A stretch of 64,000 bases of DNA from Gymnopus androsaceus JB14 (GCA_009733575.1 ML769441.1:179352-243351), one strand, 5' to 3'; shown: positions 12,028 to 24,282, counted from the stretch's first letter. Notes: generated by a model not told the origin, from the sequence alone. Translations and numbers: made by a program.

Positions 12028-12855
12028 CTACAACAATACGTGACTGAACCCGGCGATAGTCATCACCGCGGAAATCATGTACATCCAAGTCATCGATAGC
12101 ACCATGTCCCTCGGTTGAGAGCTAGTTGAAGCCGTAGATGTAGCGATGGCCGCACTGCTGGTAGATGATACTTCCCCATCAGCGGAAGCTGCTCCACCTA
12201 GCAGCGTACTTTCTAGAGCACAAATGTTCCTCATTCCTTGCACAACGCTGTCAAGGTCTGGTGCCGCGAGAACGTCCGTTTGATTAGTTTGCTCGAAGCT
12301 ATGGATTGCCTTTTAGTTCGGAAGAGTGAGTCGATCTGGATGGACGCACCAGTCAACACATTGGGGAAAGACGGATTGGAAGGTTTCCGTGCAGGCACAT
12401 TCGATGATGTTAATGAACGCTCCGGGATTGAAGATGATCTATTCCGACAGTGGTTCAGCTGACCATCTGTAAGTATCATAGCGGTGACCCACGCACCTCA
12501 GTAAAGTTGGCTAGAACTGGAGAGGCTTCAGCACAGTTTTGTATCGAGGAGTAGTTCTACGGAGGAGAGCATGTCAGGATCCTACGAAATTGTAAGCCTT
12601 CAACGAAAGGAGCCAAACAAACAGGATACTTACTGTTTAGGGGACGTAAGCTTTCTGAACACAGTTACACACCTGTTGACAGATGGGACAAGAGCTTGGA
12701 GAAGATGGAAATGTAGGTTCAACCGTCCGATGTTTCAAGGAGAGAGAATTGACACCAAATGAAGCCGAAGTAGGTTGGGGGAAAGGAGAGGCCCGCACAA
12801 AAGCACCGATAACGAGTGAAAGGATAACAGAGAAGATCATAGCGTCGTAAACCAT
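12028..12855 (-). CDS. Small secreted eight-cysteine protein with GPI-anchor-type tail
   Basis: Four exons (12673-12855, 12497-12556, 12350-12438, 12028-12298) give about 201 residues with consistent phases. Residues 1-22 form a hydrophobic signal peptide starting MVYDAMIFSVILSLVIG; a start at 12840 (MIFSV) is equally possible. The mature part has eight Cys in the order CPIC, NC, ECAC, PQC, DC, NIC, and N-glycosylation motifs NYS, NFT and NQT. A Ser/Thr/Ala-rich stretch follows, and the protein ends in a hydrophobic segment without charged residues after it, as in GPI-anchored surface proteins. The first intron (116 nt, 12557-12672) is longer than the others (51 and 58 nt) and is the least certain part. 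I do not know a function; small conserved cysteine proteins of this layout are common in Agaricomycetes. A dead paralogue lies at 6697-7050. Confidence 0.72.
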
Positions 12856-13339
12856 AATGAGCAGGTACAGGCTTGAGCAGATCAAGGGGAATTAGGAGCA
12901 AGATCTGGTGTACTGCTGAACGATGAACGAATGGGTCGACGTAGAATTGATTTCAAATTCTCACAATTATCAGAGCGAGCGGAGTTTGCCGGATCATGGG
13001 GATGTCAATAAAACTCGCTTGACTCGGACCGCCGCGCCGTCGAAAACGCACGTGATGAGACGCTAGCGCAGGTCAGCGATCCCAGGTCCACAGCCCACAT
13101 TACATCCATATCCTGCTGCTGCGATACCTGGTGAGTAACAGTTTCTGTTTCGTTTTGTTTTACTATTCTCGGCTGGAGAACGATTCTTACTGACACGACT
13201 TTCCCTTCACAGGCGAACACTGGACTCGAGTGACAGGCTATTCAGTTTAGCTTTTTGGCCCCATCTCTCTCTCTTATGGCCACGAACGACCGCGAACCAC
13301 GCCACTCGCTAATCTTTTCTCTGCGCGAATAATTCTACC
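12856..13339. other. Spacer upstream of the AA9-like relic
   Basis: Contains a segment (13070-13220) that matches 9040-9245, including an intron-like piece that starts GTGAGTAAC and ends TTCACAG. This may be the old 5' exon-intron border of the AA9 gene, but no signal peptide can be read. Confidence 0.4.
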
Positions 13340-13840
13340 CAACACGTTCTCCCTCGTCCCCGACGAGTTGTCATTGCCGGCACCGAAACAATACTCGGAA
13401 GGTCCGAGCAAGTCTACATGACCTCCTGCGCTCCCACCCTGCAACTTCCGACCCTACCTCCTCCGCCTCTTGGTTGAACAAGGTCATGTCCCGGGAAGCG
13501 CTGACAACACCGTTCATGTCTTTCGTGAATTCTGGTCACTATTCCTTCAAACATCGCACCAGGGAATACATGAGCTGTTGGCATTGCAAATCGGAGTCCC
13601 GCATGTGTGCAAGTGGGAATGGGATTGGTGCGCTGTTGGAGAATGAGACAGTGACGCTTCCTAGACGATACCGATTCGGGTATTCTTTATCGGTGTGCGT
13701 GTTCTGTTTCTGCTCTCGCGCTATGCTAATTGCAATCTCTATTACATGTTATACAGGTCTACGACGATGTTACTGCAACTTATCTGTTCTCTGGTCCTGC
13801 TGTACCTGCTGTCGTGTCTAACGAACGTTATCTCCACCAC
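13340..13840 (+). pseudogene. Decayed AA9-like lytic polysaccharide monooxygenase, copy 2
   Basis: Counterpart of the relic at 9400-9990. Recognisable remains are the Cys-containing piece at about 13417-13475 (ATGACCTCCTGCGCTCCC), an FVNSG...IPSNIAPGN segment at about 13525-13567 in broken frame with a deletion of the RHE codons, ETVTLP at about 13645, and VYDDVTATYLFSGPA at about 13757-13800. It is more damaged in the middle than copy 1. It cannot encode an enzyme. Confidence 0.6.
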
Positions 13841-15299
13841 GTCAACTAACACTTCTTCTGCAACCACTGGAGCCCTCGATGTCGACCTCTTCTTCTGGCA
13901 CTAGCGCTACTACCACTACCAGTTTCGCCAACACTACTGCCACCGCGAGCGGTTCTTCTGGCTTGTGCGTAGTTGACAATATGAGTGCCAGAGACTCAGT
14001 CAATGCGATAGAGAGCGAATGGAAGACCAGCTGTTTGGAGGAGCTCGAAAACGATAGCATGGCTCCTGCGACTTCAGCTAGAAGAGCTCTCGCTTAGCAA
14101 CAGGTCGCGATGAAATATCTACTCCTCCGTCTTCTGGATGTCGGTTAACTGACGCCTCAGCAGACATAGTCGCAGTAGTCCTCTTCTCAAGCTCGAGCTT
14201 CTTCGTCTTTGCAACGAGCTCCTCGATCCTATCATCACTCCTAATTATCCTCATGCTCACCCTCACCCTCGTTCTCACCACATGCTCAAGGATAGGCTTC
14301 CGGGTCTGGTCGTTCCGCCTCTACACCAGCATCGGCATCAGAATATGCTTCCCCTTCCTCCTCCGATATTTGACGTTGCTCAGTGCTCAGCGTTAGCAAC
14401 ACCAACAGAGACCGCCTTATCCGCTTCATCATCAGTTTCGACATTGTCGTTTGGGTTTGACGCTGCTGGTCCTAGTTTTGCTCCTCCCGAAAATACTCGA
14501 ACGCCGCTCACGCTAATGGCTCTATGGGTACCACCTTGCCACTTTACCTTCACGGATCCCTAGCCGATTAAGTCCTAGTCGTCTCAGTGGAGGATTATCG
14601 AGCCAATAATCCACCTTCAACTTCTCGACCCCAGCACCCCCGTCGAAGTCTTCCTCGACCCCGATGCCCTTTGTCGATGTTTCCGGTGTACACGCAGATT
14701 GCGATGATGTCGCAGAGTGGTGTGGATGCGGGAGTTGGATCAGCATCGGGGTGGGCCTAGGTCCTATCGCTTGTCCTTCCGTGTCTGTGACCAACGTCGT
14801 CCTTCGACTATGCCTACTACTACTACGACTGCTGTTGGCACCACGCCCGTTGTTCCGAGTACGTTGGAATCTATTAGCATCGAAGCTGGTACCAGCGTGA
14901 ACGTCGTAGGCGGACCTTTCTTGAACTCCAACTCCAATAAAGCCGACGTTGCCACTTCAGGCTTGAACAAGCACTCACCCACCCACGCACCCCATCGAAA
15001 ACGTAGCCCAAATCTATGCTAGTTTCGTCGTGGCCTACGGATAATGATGAGTTGGAGGGGAGTACGTGCTGGGAGATCTGTTGCACAACCATTGGGTGGT
15101 GTCTTGGGAGCTCTCCCGAATAGTCCGGTTGAGTAGGGATTGGAGTCGGAGTAGGAGAGATGAGAAGTGCGAGAGTCGAGAATGGTGCGATTCGGGCCTT
15201 GGGAGCCTCCTGGTCCTGTTGGTATGTATCATGGTCAGATGATGATGTCATCACGTGCACCAGGATTCTGAGCCTGGTGCACCGGGACTGTACCGTTGA
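13841..15299. other. Degenerate Ser/Thr/Pro-coding low-complexity DNA
   Basis: Several short frames (for example 13879-14097) read as Ser/Thr-rich linker-like peptide, but none joins into a gene. It is the probable remnant of the AA9 linker or C-terminal extension, duplicated from the first block. Confidence 0.4.
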
Positions 15300-16821
15300 T
15301 CGCTATGGCTAGTAATGGGCTGCCGTTGGCTGTTGGTGAGTGCTGTTCTGCTCCTCCTTCATCTTGTGGATCATCGATTGGCCGAACAGACGCTTCAGTC
15401 GCTCTTCTCAAGCCAACAGTTCTTTCCCAGCAGTAAAGAGACGATCACTATCCATGGATCCAGGTCTGCTCCGCCTCCGCCCAGGTCTAATCCTCATCCA
15501 CACTCAAACTCCAGTGCGTTCTGCCCTGCGTGCACGCACACAACACCTTCAACTCGATCATCGTGCATTCCTTCCTCTCGTCACATCATTTACTGCAGAC
15601 ACAAACAACAGTGATAACAAAGCTATACTATTCCGGTAGCGTGATGAAATATCAGTTTCACGAAAGCGGTGGTTGCTGTACCTGCGGAGGGCAGGTTGAA
15701 GGTGTTTGATGTGCGGGGAACGACGAGCAGGAGGTGGAAGGTTGATGGGTTGGAGGGAACCGGGAGGGAGGAGTGATAGTGATTCGGTGAGGAGCGATAA
15801 CTGTCTTCGCCTTGTTCTCTTTTACGCCTCTTACCTCTTACGATTGTACAATTTTCGGTATGTACGTGTTTTATCCGACCGGGGGACATGGAATCGTTGT
15901 CCTCTCCGTCAGCAAATATGTATCATTGAATATTTATCCGTTATCTTTCTTTGGTACATGTATATAACCCGTATGTACTATGGACGATGTCTATGCTCCG
16001 TCCTGAATAGCTAAGCTGACTTGGGAATTGGGAACCTCATGAGTTCTCAGCCCAAGCATCAACTCTAATGACTCCCAGTCGTTGTGAAAATGTATAGTTG
16101 TATATGCGACATCGGATATGTATATTGTACAATGTGTGCCGTATGTGCGAGAGGGATGAGAGGACCATGGCCAATGTGTCCTTCGAGTCGGGTCTAAAAG
16201 TCAAGAATACGAGCGAATATTCGATCGCGAGAGGATAGGAAGGGAGACGGCGGCAATGTAATTGAATGCGTTGAATGCGGGGTAATGAGGCCTAGGAATG
16301 CGCACTGCGAAAAAGGTAATGAGAAAGACTCGATGCGATAAACTAGGGTAAGCCTTGAAAGAGAAGGAGTTGTCGGGCATCGGTCTTCGAAGACAGACTT
16401 TGAGCGAAGATCTATACATACACTCTTTGATATTTCTCTACAAAGTCATTGCAAAGAAGAACACGGAGACAAGAGACGTATTCAAAAGGAAGGAAAGGAA
16501 AGGAAAGGTGGATTGGCTCGCTCACCTGATCCTCATACTAAGCCTCCCTAACACCGTCTCCTGCAATGTCTCCCTCAAAAGCTTCGTCCCTTTCGAGGCA
16601 GTTCTTATTCATCTCATAACCACCTTGTTCGTCGAAGGTTTCATGCCTAGGCCGACCACAAGCCGATCACCATTACAGTTGGATGGCACATGTCCGTTTA
16701 TTCCCGTCCTTCCCATGCCAACTGCCACATACATTCTCTTGTATGATTGAACCTTATATCAAGCACTACATAAGATGAATGTCACACCGAAACTTGTCTT
16801 CTTCACCCCCACAATTTCCGA
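15300..16821. other. No supported gene; contains an (AAAGG)n tract
   Basis: No domain or coherent splice pattern is found. A short AAAGG-type microsatellite occurs at about 16488-16510. The last few hundred bases form the upstream region of the NOD-like receptor gene. Confidence 0.4.
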
Positions 16822-19800
16822 ATGGCTAAAAGAATTGCTCGCAAATTCAAGTTCTTCCGTCATGACAAAGACAAAAGTCGTAATACAACACCTACCGACA
16901 GTCGAGTTCCAACTCCTACTCCAGATGCAAGCCCTCCATTGCAAGTCCAGGCAGACACGAGCATTGCAGCTGGGAACAAACCTGAATCCATATCGGGACC
17001 AAGATCTCCGAAACATCAAGGCATCGGATCTACTATTGTGGACACTCTAGATACTGTTCTGAAGGTGTTGAAAGAGGCATCAGCGCCGTTTCCACCTTTG
17101 CAGGCTGCCGTAGGTGGAGTATGTGAATGCATCAGTCTTTATAAGGTATAGATATAATCTTTTGGATCTCTTTTGAGATATTGGCTTAATTATATATGCA
17201 GAATGTTTCTGGCAACACTGAGCAACTCAAGAGTTTGGCCAATGATTTGATCTCCCGCACCACTTTTCTGCAGCCATACTTGGATCCAGAAGGCTTTTGG
17301 TGCAACAAATGGAGTTGTTCAAGATCTAATCAAGTAAGTCCTCTGTTCTTGGTAGATGATGTCATTTATAACCATTCTATAGTGATTTGAATAATATCAG
17401 TCAGGAGGTCAAAGAGCAACAAAACACAAGATTGTTCCGAAAAATTGTTCAGTCTGAGCAGTTTGCTGAAATGATTCAAGAGTTTGCAGAAAGAATTCAA
17501 GGTGCATATGAACAGTGCAAGGTAACATCAATATTTAGTGTTATACAATTAGCAAAGATTAACTTAATTGACTTGTAGATGAAGATTCTATTTGCTGTTG
17601 ATAGAAATACTGCTGAAATTCTAAAGGTAAGGTTGAGAAAACTAAGCAAATGAATGAATGATATAATGAATATCACAGGAAATTGGTCTGGGACGGTTGA
17701 ATCATTCACCCAACGCATGCCATGATGCAGACATAGGTGGTGACTCTCCTAGGAAGTTGTGTTGCCCTGGCACAAGGAAAGAAATCCTTGAACCCATTGA
17801 GAAATGGGCAACTACTTCCTCATCTGACAATATGTTAGGCTATTGGATGAGTGGCATGGCTGGAACAGGCAAAAGCACAATTGCCATGTCTATTTGCAAA
17901 GCACTTGAGGACAAAAAATTACTGGCTGGAACTTTCTTCTGCTCCCGGCAGATTCCAGAATGTAATGACTATCGTTTAATTATCCCTACTTTGGCATATC
18001 AGCTGGCAAGGTTCTCAAGAACATTTGCCAAAGTTCTTGGGAAGGTCTTGGATGAAAATCCTGATCTTCCTTCAAAGAAGCCTAGATATTCTATCAAAGA
18101 ACTCTTAATTGAGCCATGGAAGGCAGTTACTGAGTCTGGAAAAATGGGAGCACATACACCAGTCATTATTATAGATGCTCTGGATGAGTGTGAAAATGTC
18201 TCATTAGCCCTGGCTCCTCTCATATTTGCAATCCAGAATAAGACAAATGCCAGGATTAAAGTTCTTCTTGACTAGCCGCCCAGAAATTCAGCAGCCAAAT
18301 TTCAAAATTCAGGAATTTATTTTGCATAATGTGGAAGACAGTCTTGTGCAAAAGGATATATACACTTACCTTGAGACTGAGCTGAAAGACATATATTCTT
18401 CAAAGGGCCAGCTCCAGCAGCTTACATTATTATCTGGAAAGCTCTTCATCTATGCAGCAACTGTTGTCAAATCTGTGAAGGGCGAGGAAAGTACTAAAAG
18501 ACAACAGGAAACATTGACCAATTCACTTAAAGGCCAGAGAAATTGTGAGGATATGGAGCACCTTTATGCAGAAATTATGAGGAAGGCAATTCCAACAAAA
18601 GAACGTACTCCAAAGTATATTAAAGAAGATTGGATGATTGTTTGGACAGTTATTTCTGCAGGAAAGCCATTGACATGCAAGGCTATAGCTGAACTTCTTC
18701 AAATTGAGGAGGAGGTTGTGAGAAAGCTAATCCATAGATTGCAAGCTGTGTGCTATATCTCAGAGCAGAATAAATGTGTTTTTACATTTCATGCATCATT
18801 TCCAGACTTTATTACCACCTTCAAACCTGAAGGGCAGGATGTAGATTATAGTTTTGCATCCCAGCATCAGAAACTGGCCCTTGCATGTTTCACAGTAATG
18901 GAACAGTTGAGATTCAATATCTGTGACCTTCCTTCATCATTCCTACCAGATAAGGAAGTGCCTAAATTTGAGGAGAGAGTTCAGAAAAATATAGGAGAAA
19001 CACTTGAATATTGCTGCCAGTTTTGGCATTATCATTTCATCAAATGTGAGATGCAAGAGAAGATTATGAAGAGATTGCATGAGTTCTTGAAGGAAAAGGG
19101 AGTATATTGGATTGAAGCCATGAGTGTACTAGATCTATTGCCACAATGTGCAGAAGCTACAGACTCCGCTCTCAAGGTAAGTATCAGGTGGTAGTTTATT
19201 TGAAGGAATGTATATCTAAAGTTTTGACAGAAAATAACAGATGCTGATGCTAAATTTGGAGTAATAAGAATAATGAAATACCTCCAAAATCTACTAGTGC
19301 AGTTTTCAAGTGGTGAAGTTAAAGGAAGAACACCACATTTATATCTGAGTATCATTCCTTTTTGGCAAGGTGATGTTGAATGTAAGCCTCATGTAAAAAA
19401 GACTTGGATTGAGGCACAGGCACAAAGTCGGATGACAGATGTAATCTTGAAAGGTCATGATATCAGGTCAGTTCAGTTGCCTTTTCACATGATGGAACCA
19501 GGATTGTGTCTGGCTCTTATGACAAAACAGTCAGGATCTGGGATGCCACTACTGGTGCTCAAATGGGTGATCCTCTGCAAGGTCATGATGATGCAGTCAG
19601 TTCAGTTGCCTTTTCACATGATGGAACCAGGATTGTGTCTGGCTCTTATGACAAAACAGTCAGGATCTGGGATGCCACTACTGGTGCTCAAATGGGTGAT
19701 CCTCTGCAAGGTCATGATGATCTGGTCACTTCAGTTGCCTTTTCACATGATGGAACCAGGATTGTGTCTGGCTCTTGGGACAAAACAGTCAGGATCTGGG

Positions 19801-21530
19801 ATGCCACTACTGGTGCTCAAATGGGTGATCCTCTGCAAGGTCATGATGATCAGTCATTCAGTTGCCTTTTCACATGATGGAACCAGGATTGTGTCTGGCT
19901 CTTATGACAAAACAGTCAGGATCTGGGATGCCACTACTGGTGCTCAAATGGGTGATCCTCTGCAAGGTCATGATCATGCAGTCAGTTCAGTTGCCTTTTC
20001 ACATGATGGAACCAGGATTGTGTCTGGCTCTATGACAAAACAGTCAGGATCTGGGATGCCACTACTGGTGCTCAAATGGGTGATCCTCTGCAAGGTCATG
20101 ATGATCCAGTCACTTCAGTTGCCTTTTCACATGATGGAACCAGGATTGTGTCTGGCTCTGAACAAAACAGTCAGGATCTGGGATGCCACTACTGGTGCTC
20201 AAATGGGTGATCCTCTGCAAGGTCATGATTATGGAGTCACTTCAGTTGCCTTCTATGATGAAACCAGGATTGTGTCTGGCTCTTTTTGACAAAACAGTCA
20301 GGATCTGGGATGCCACTACTGGTGCTCAAATGGGTGATGCTCTGCAAGGTCATGATGATCCAGTCACTTCAGTTGCCTTTTCACATGATGGAACCAGGAT
20401 TGTGTCTGGCTCTCGAGAGAAAACAGTCAGGATCTGGGATTCCACTACTGGTGCTCAAATGGGTGATCCTCTGCAAGGTCATGATGATTGGGTCAGTTCA
20501 GTTGCCTTTTCACATGATGGAACCAGGATTGTGTCTGGCTCTTGGGACAAAACAGTCAGGATCTGGGATGCCACTACTGGTGCTCAAATGGGTGATCCTC
20601 TGCAAGGTCATGATGATCTAGTCACTTCAGTTGCCTTTTCACATGATGGAACCAGGATTGTGTCTGGCTCTCGAGACAAAACAGTCAGGATCTGGGATGC
20701 CACTACTGGTGCTCAAATGGGTGATCCTCTGCAAGGTCATGATGATCTGATCACTTCAGTTGCCTTTTCACATGATGGAACCAGGATTGTGTCTGGCTCT
20801 CAAGACAAAACAGTCAGGATCTGGGATGCCACTACTGGTGCTCAAATGGGTGATCCTCTGCAAGGTCATGATGATGCAGTCAGTTCAGTTGCCTTTTCAC
20901 ATGATGGAACCAGGATTGTGTCTGGCTCTCATGACAAAACAGTCAGGATCTGGGATGCCACTACTGGTGCTCAAATGGGTGATCCTCTGCAAGGTCATGA
21001 TGATCCAGTCACTTCAGTTGCCTTTTCACATGATGGAACCAGGATTGTGTCTGGCTCACGAGACAAAACAGTCAGGATCTGGGATGCCACTACTGGTGCT
21101 CAAATGGGTGATCCTCTGCAAGGTCATGATGATTGGGTCAGTTCAGTTGCCTTTTCACATGATGGAACCAGGATTGTGTCTGGCTCTGATGACAAAACAG
21201 TCAGGATCTGTGATACCATTGCCAGCGGTTCTGTAATAAATAACACACTCGTAGATTACAATAATTCATTGCAAGGTAGTGTTCCAATTTGTCTGTTCAT
21301 GATTAGTTCCTCACCTGTTCTATTTAGCACGCAATAACTGGAATCTGTCAAGTGATGGATGGATTACCTTTCCCAATCATCCCCATGGTATAGTTTGGAT
21401 TCCTCCTCAGTTTTGCAAGTCATTATGGAGGCCTCAAAATTCATGCATTATATCTAGGGTCGGATACACTAAGTTATCATTTACAGATTGTGTATATGGG
21501 GAGGAATGGTTCCATTGTGTTGAGGCCTGA
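16822..21530 (+). CDS. NACHT-WD40 NOD-like receptor (NWD/HET-E type), disrupted
   Basis: Exons: 16822-17145, 17202-17333, 17383-17521, 17579-17626, 17679-19176, 19231-21275, 21328-21530. The N-terminal 260 or so residues are helical with a basic start. The NACHT NTPase has P-loop GMAGTGKST (about 17854) and Walker [11 protein letters not shown] (about 18164). A helical linker follows, then 14 WD40 repeats, then a C-terminal tail with a WIPPQF motif that ends at TGA. Such receptors act in fungal non-self recognition and regulated cell death; the repeats are the sensor. The frame is broken by an extra T in 17295-17298, an extra A in 18245-18247, a shift at about 19470 and four WD units of 127-128 nt. 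The indels could be real decay or homopolymer/repeat sequencing errors, since the rest of the coding potential is excellent. Confidence 0.85.
19460..21215 (+). repeat. Fourteen near-identical 129-bp WD40-encoding repeats
   Basis: The word GTCAGGATCTG recurs at 19530, 19659, 19788, 19915, 20043, 20170, 20297, 20426, 20555, 20684, 20813, 20942, 21071 and 21200. The period is 129 bp (43 residues) except for four intervals of 127 or 128. Units are almost identical in DNA, but vary at three codons: the residue after GHDD (A, L, P, W), the next-but-one (S or T) and the residue after VSGS (Y, W, R, Q, H, D, F). This is concerted evolution with localised variation. Confidence 0.95.
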
Positions 21531-21611
21531 CCAATGTTATTGACAAATGTAATTCTTCCTTCCTCATCCTGCCCTACAACACTAATCAGTCATCAATACA
21601 GTACTTTTTGT

Positions 21612-21972
21612 TGTTGGAATATCAAAGGTAAATATATCTTATTGAACTATACATGGAACACTTTCTTGTGGTCTCCACTTGTTTGTATCATCATCCTATG
21701 CACCACTATTATTGTCTTGCAGACTCCACTCAGTCTCTTGCCATATCCACTTACTCTCTCGTAGTACCCACTTTACCGTATGGACAGTAGCCACAAGTAT
21801 TCACGCAGTAGCCACCTGCCCGATATATCTTTTGTACTTAGGACTGTATATAAGCTTAGGTACCATACCCTGTAATAACATTGTCGTCCCCTATCAATCT
21901 GTGCGATTGCTATTACTAAGTCTTGTGTGGACTTACTGCTGCTACTTCCTATTTAGGAATATAACTCTAATA
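21612..21972 (+). repeat. Candidate 5' LTR of the Copia element
   Basis: Begins TGTTGGAATATC and ends CTAATA immediately before the primer site; about 361 bp. A TATATAAG box lies at about 21847. Only one LTR is present in the window, so the borders rest on the primer site and the typical TGTTGG start. Confidence 0.55.
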
Positions 21973-21990
21973 GGTTATGGGCCCCAGCCT
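21973..21990 (+). promoter_or_regulatory. Primer-binding site, initiator-Met tRNA fragment type
   Basis: GGTTATGGGCCCCAGCC directly follows the putative LTR. It resembles the Copia-type site that pairs with an internal half of initiator tRNA-Met, not with the tRNA 3' end. Confidence 0.6.
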
Positions 21991-22027
21991 TTACCATTGA
22001 CACATCATATTGCTGTAACTCTTGTTC

Positions 22028-23877
22028 ATGCCACCCAGGCCAAATCCTCCACCACTACAAACTCAACAGGAGATAAAGTCATCAGAACAAGCACCACCAC
22101 CAGTAACTCAACAATGTTCCATAACATCGGAACAAGCCAGCTCATTGAGTAGCAAAGCTGTAATGACACAGCAGAGACCAGCACCACTACCTCCCACAGA
22201 CAACACTGTTCCTTGTAAAGGACACCCACACATCTTTGACATTGACAAATTAATTGACAGGTACAAACACCGAACCACTGGAAGGTGGAGCCAGTGCAAA
22301 AAACAACATTACCTAAACTGATATGATGTACCTTGGACAGGTAAATTAGCAAATTTTGCAAGACCCATTGCAAAAGAACAGGAGGAAATTATCAGAAGTC
22401 ACCTACAACACATTGCTGATGACAAAGACAATGACAAAGACAATGACAAAGAAGAGGATACTGAAGCACTTATTGCTCAGCCTATTGCATCATCCTCACA
22501 GCAGCACACTCCGGCTTCATCTCAATCACCTGCACCAAAACGCGAACCTTCCCCACCTACACCTCCACAACCATCTCCACAGGGCACCACACCACAATTT
22601 CCATATTCAAATACGGAACCACCCTCTCCACACAGATCCCCATTACCATCAGATCCCGGATCACCAGGCGCTTTAATTGCTGATTGCAACGAAATGTCTA
22701 AAGCAGGAAAAGCCTTTGATAAGGTTACAACCTTAAAGTCGGACAGATCAAACTGGGACATGTGGAAAACTTGAGTAGAATTTGCAGCCAGATCCATTGG
22801 CTACCAGCATTATTTGGAATGGAATCTGCAATCTGATCTTGCTCAAGGATCAGATGATGAACACAGGGGAAAGGATAGTGATTTGCTTAATGCAATCATT
22901 GGCAGGTTATTGGATGGAATATTCCGAAGGTATAGGCACTACAACAATACGAAGCAGTTGTGGGAGAATTTACTCCAGGACTATGATTCTAAAAACGCTC
23001 TTACCGAATCATTTTGACAAAGACAACTCCATACTTGCAATGCACAGACCCAGCCAAGGTCAATAAACATTTGGATGACATGATCAGCATCCGCAACGAC
23101 CTCACGACAAGGGGAATCGATATCAATTACAATATATTTGTCAACACTCTCATGTCCTCTGTCCCTGACACCTTCAAAGCCACAATAAATGCATTGGCTG
23201 TTTTCTCCACTAAAACAGACAAAAAGCTCAGTCCTGCAGAGCTCATCTCTACCATTCGTGCTGAATCAATGGTACACCAAATGCGACATGATCACAAGAA
23301 GGAATTGGCAAACTACGCTGGTAACAGGGGAAGAGGAGGTTTCCGAGGTTGTGGAAATTCCTTTAGGGGAAATTCCCGAGGCAGAGGTAGAGGCCATGGA
23401 GGATTAACAATTCATCAAGACTCTATCTGTTACAACTGCAGAGGTAAAGGACACTTCGGAAATCAATGTCCATCAGAAAAATGCAGTCAGGCCAACAAGG
23501 CCAAGGAGATGAAACCTCCTAAAGAGAAGCAGAAGAAGAAATCAGATGGAAATTGGAGAGATAGGCCGAAGAACAACGAAGTGGCATCCTCATCCATGAT
23601 TGAGGAAGTACCAGAGTCATCATGGGCAGCAATCAAAATTCCCGCTAAGCATGGGAATCTTGTTTTCAATTTTTCCAAAATAGCTGATAAATTCAAATCA
23701 GCTCTTTCATCACCAAGCAATCAAATGTGCATAGTGCAGAACATCAAAGTCAACACTCCGCCACCTCTTACTCTTAATGATGAAGAGGAGGAAGAAGTAT
23801 ACGTCGATGTTAATCTCTTTCCTTCCTTCAAATTCAAACACAACGCTGAAGAAGGAGTTGGAAAAGGTGATCATGCT
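22028..23877 (+). pseudogene. Copia gag, interrupted
   Basis: One frame runs from the ATG at 22028 through a Pro/Ser-rich region and a UBN2-like Gag region (KSDRSNWDMW). It is broken by TGA at 22319-22321 and 22772-22774; the second follows WKT where a Trp or Arg would fit. A frame change at about 23015 leads into the rest of Gag: an Arg/Gly-rich box and the CCHC knuckle CYNCRGKGHFGNQC at about 23434. The protein would package the retroelement RNA. The reading ends at the DNA-transposon insertion at 23881. Confidence 0.85.
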
Positions 23878-23880
23878 TAT

Positions 23881-24279
23881 CACTGGGCTGGGTCCAAATT
23901 AATAATGCGAAATGGCTTGTAATCAATTAGATTTGGTGCCAGATTTAGTCCATTTGATAAACCATAGTTGGCTAATCCAAAACTTCATGCAAAAGACATT
24001 CTTTTGCCCCAAAAAAATACAAGGCAAGCTAATGTCTTTTGCAGCTGTAAAATAGTAGTCATGGTGATTTGTATTAGTTGCTAGGCCTACCGTTTTGCAG
24101 CTGCAAAAGATATTAACTTGCCTTGTATTTTTCTGGGGCAAAAGATTGTCTTTCACATGAAGTTTTGGATTAGCTAAATATAATTTATCAAATGCACTAA
24201 ATCTGGTGCCAAATCTAATCAATTACAAGCCATTTTGCATTATATTTTGTAACCACCAAAAATAGGACCCAGCCCAGTG
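23881..24279. mobile_element. CACTA-type non-autonomous element (MITE) with long inverted arms
   Basis: The 399-bp element begins CACTGGGCTGGGTCC and ends with the exact inverse. The arms stay complementary for about 170 bp each with scattered mismatches, so it can fold as a long hairpin. It is flanked by the 3-bp direct repeat TAT (23878-23880 and 24280-24282). A CACTA/CACTG terminus with a 3-bp target duplication is diagnostic of the CACTA (EnSpm) superfamily. It carries no transposase. It splits the Copia coding region between Gag and protease. Confidence 0.88.
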
Positions 24280-24282
24280 TAT

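Larger units (their letters stand above)
11105..15300. repeat. Segmental duplication, second block
   Basis: Second copy of the block described at 5800-10900. It starts near the shared GAGAAAGCTTGACT words (about 5815 and 11114) and runs through the secreted-protein gene and the AA9-like relic to the low-complexity tail. Here the secreted-protein gene is complete and there is no NmrA-like gene between it and the AA9 relic. Confidence 0.75.

Noticed and set aside
16201..16750. Open frames on both strands before the receptor gene
   Set aside because: Low-complexity, overlapping and without motifs. The receptor's own coherent start lies after them.
19273..21236. Additional long open frames in the WD-repeat region reading as [14 protein letters not shown] repeats
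   Set aside because: These are off-frame translations of the same 129-bp repeat. The WD40 frame ([13 protein letters not shown]) is the real one.
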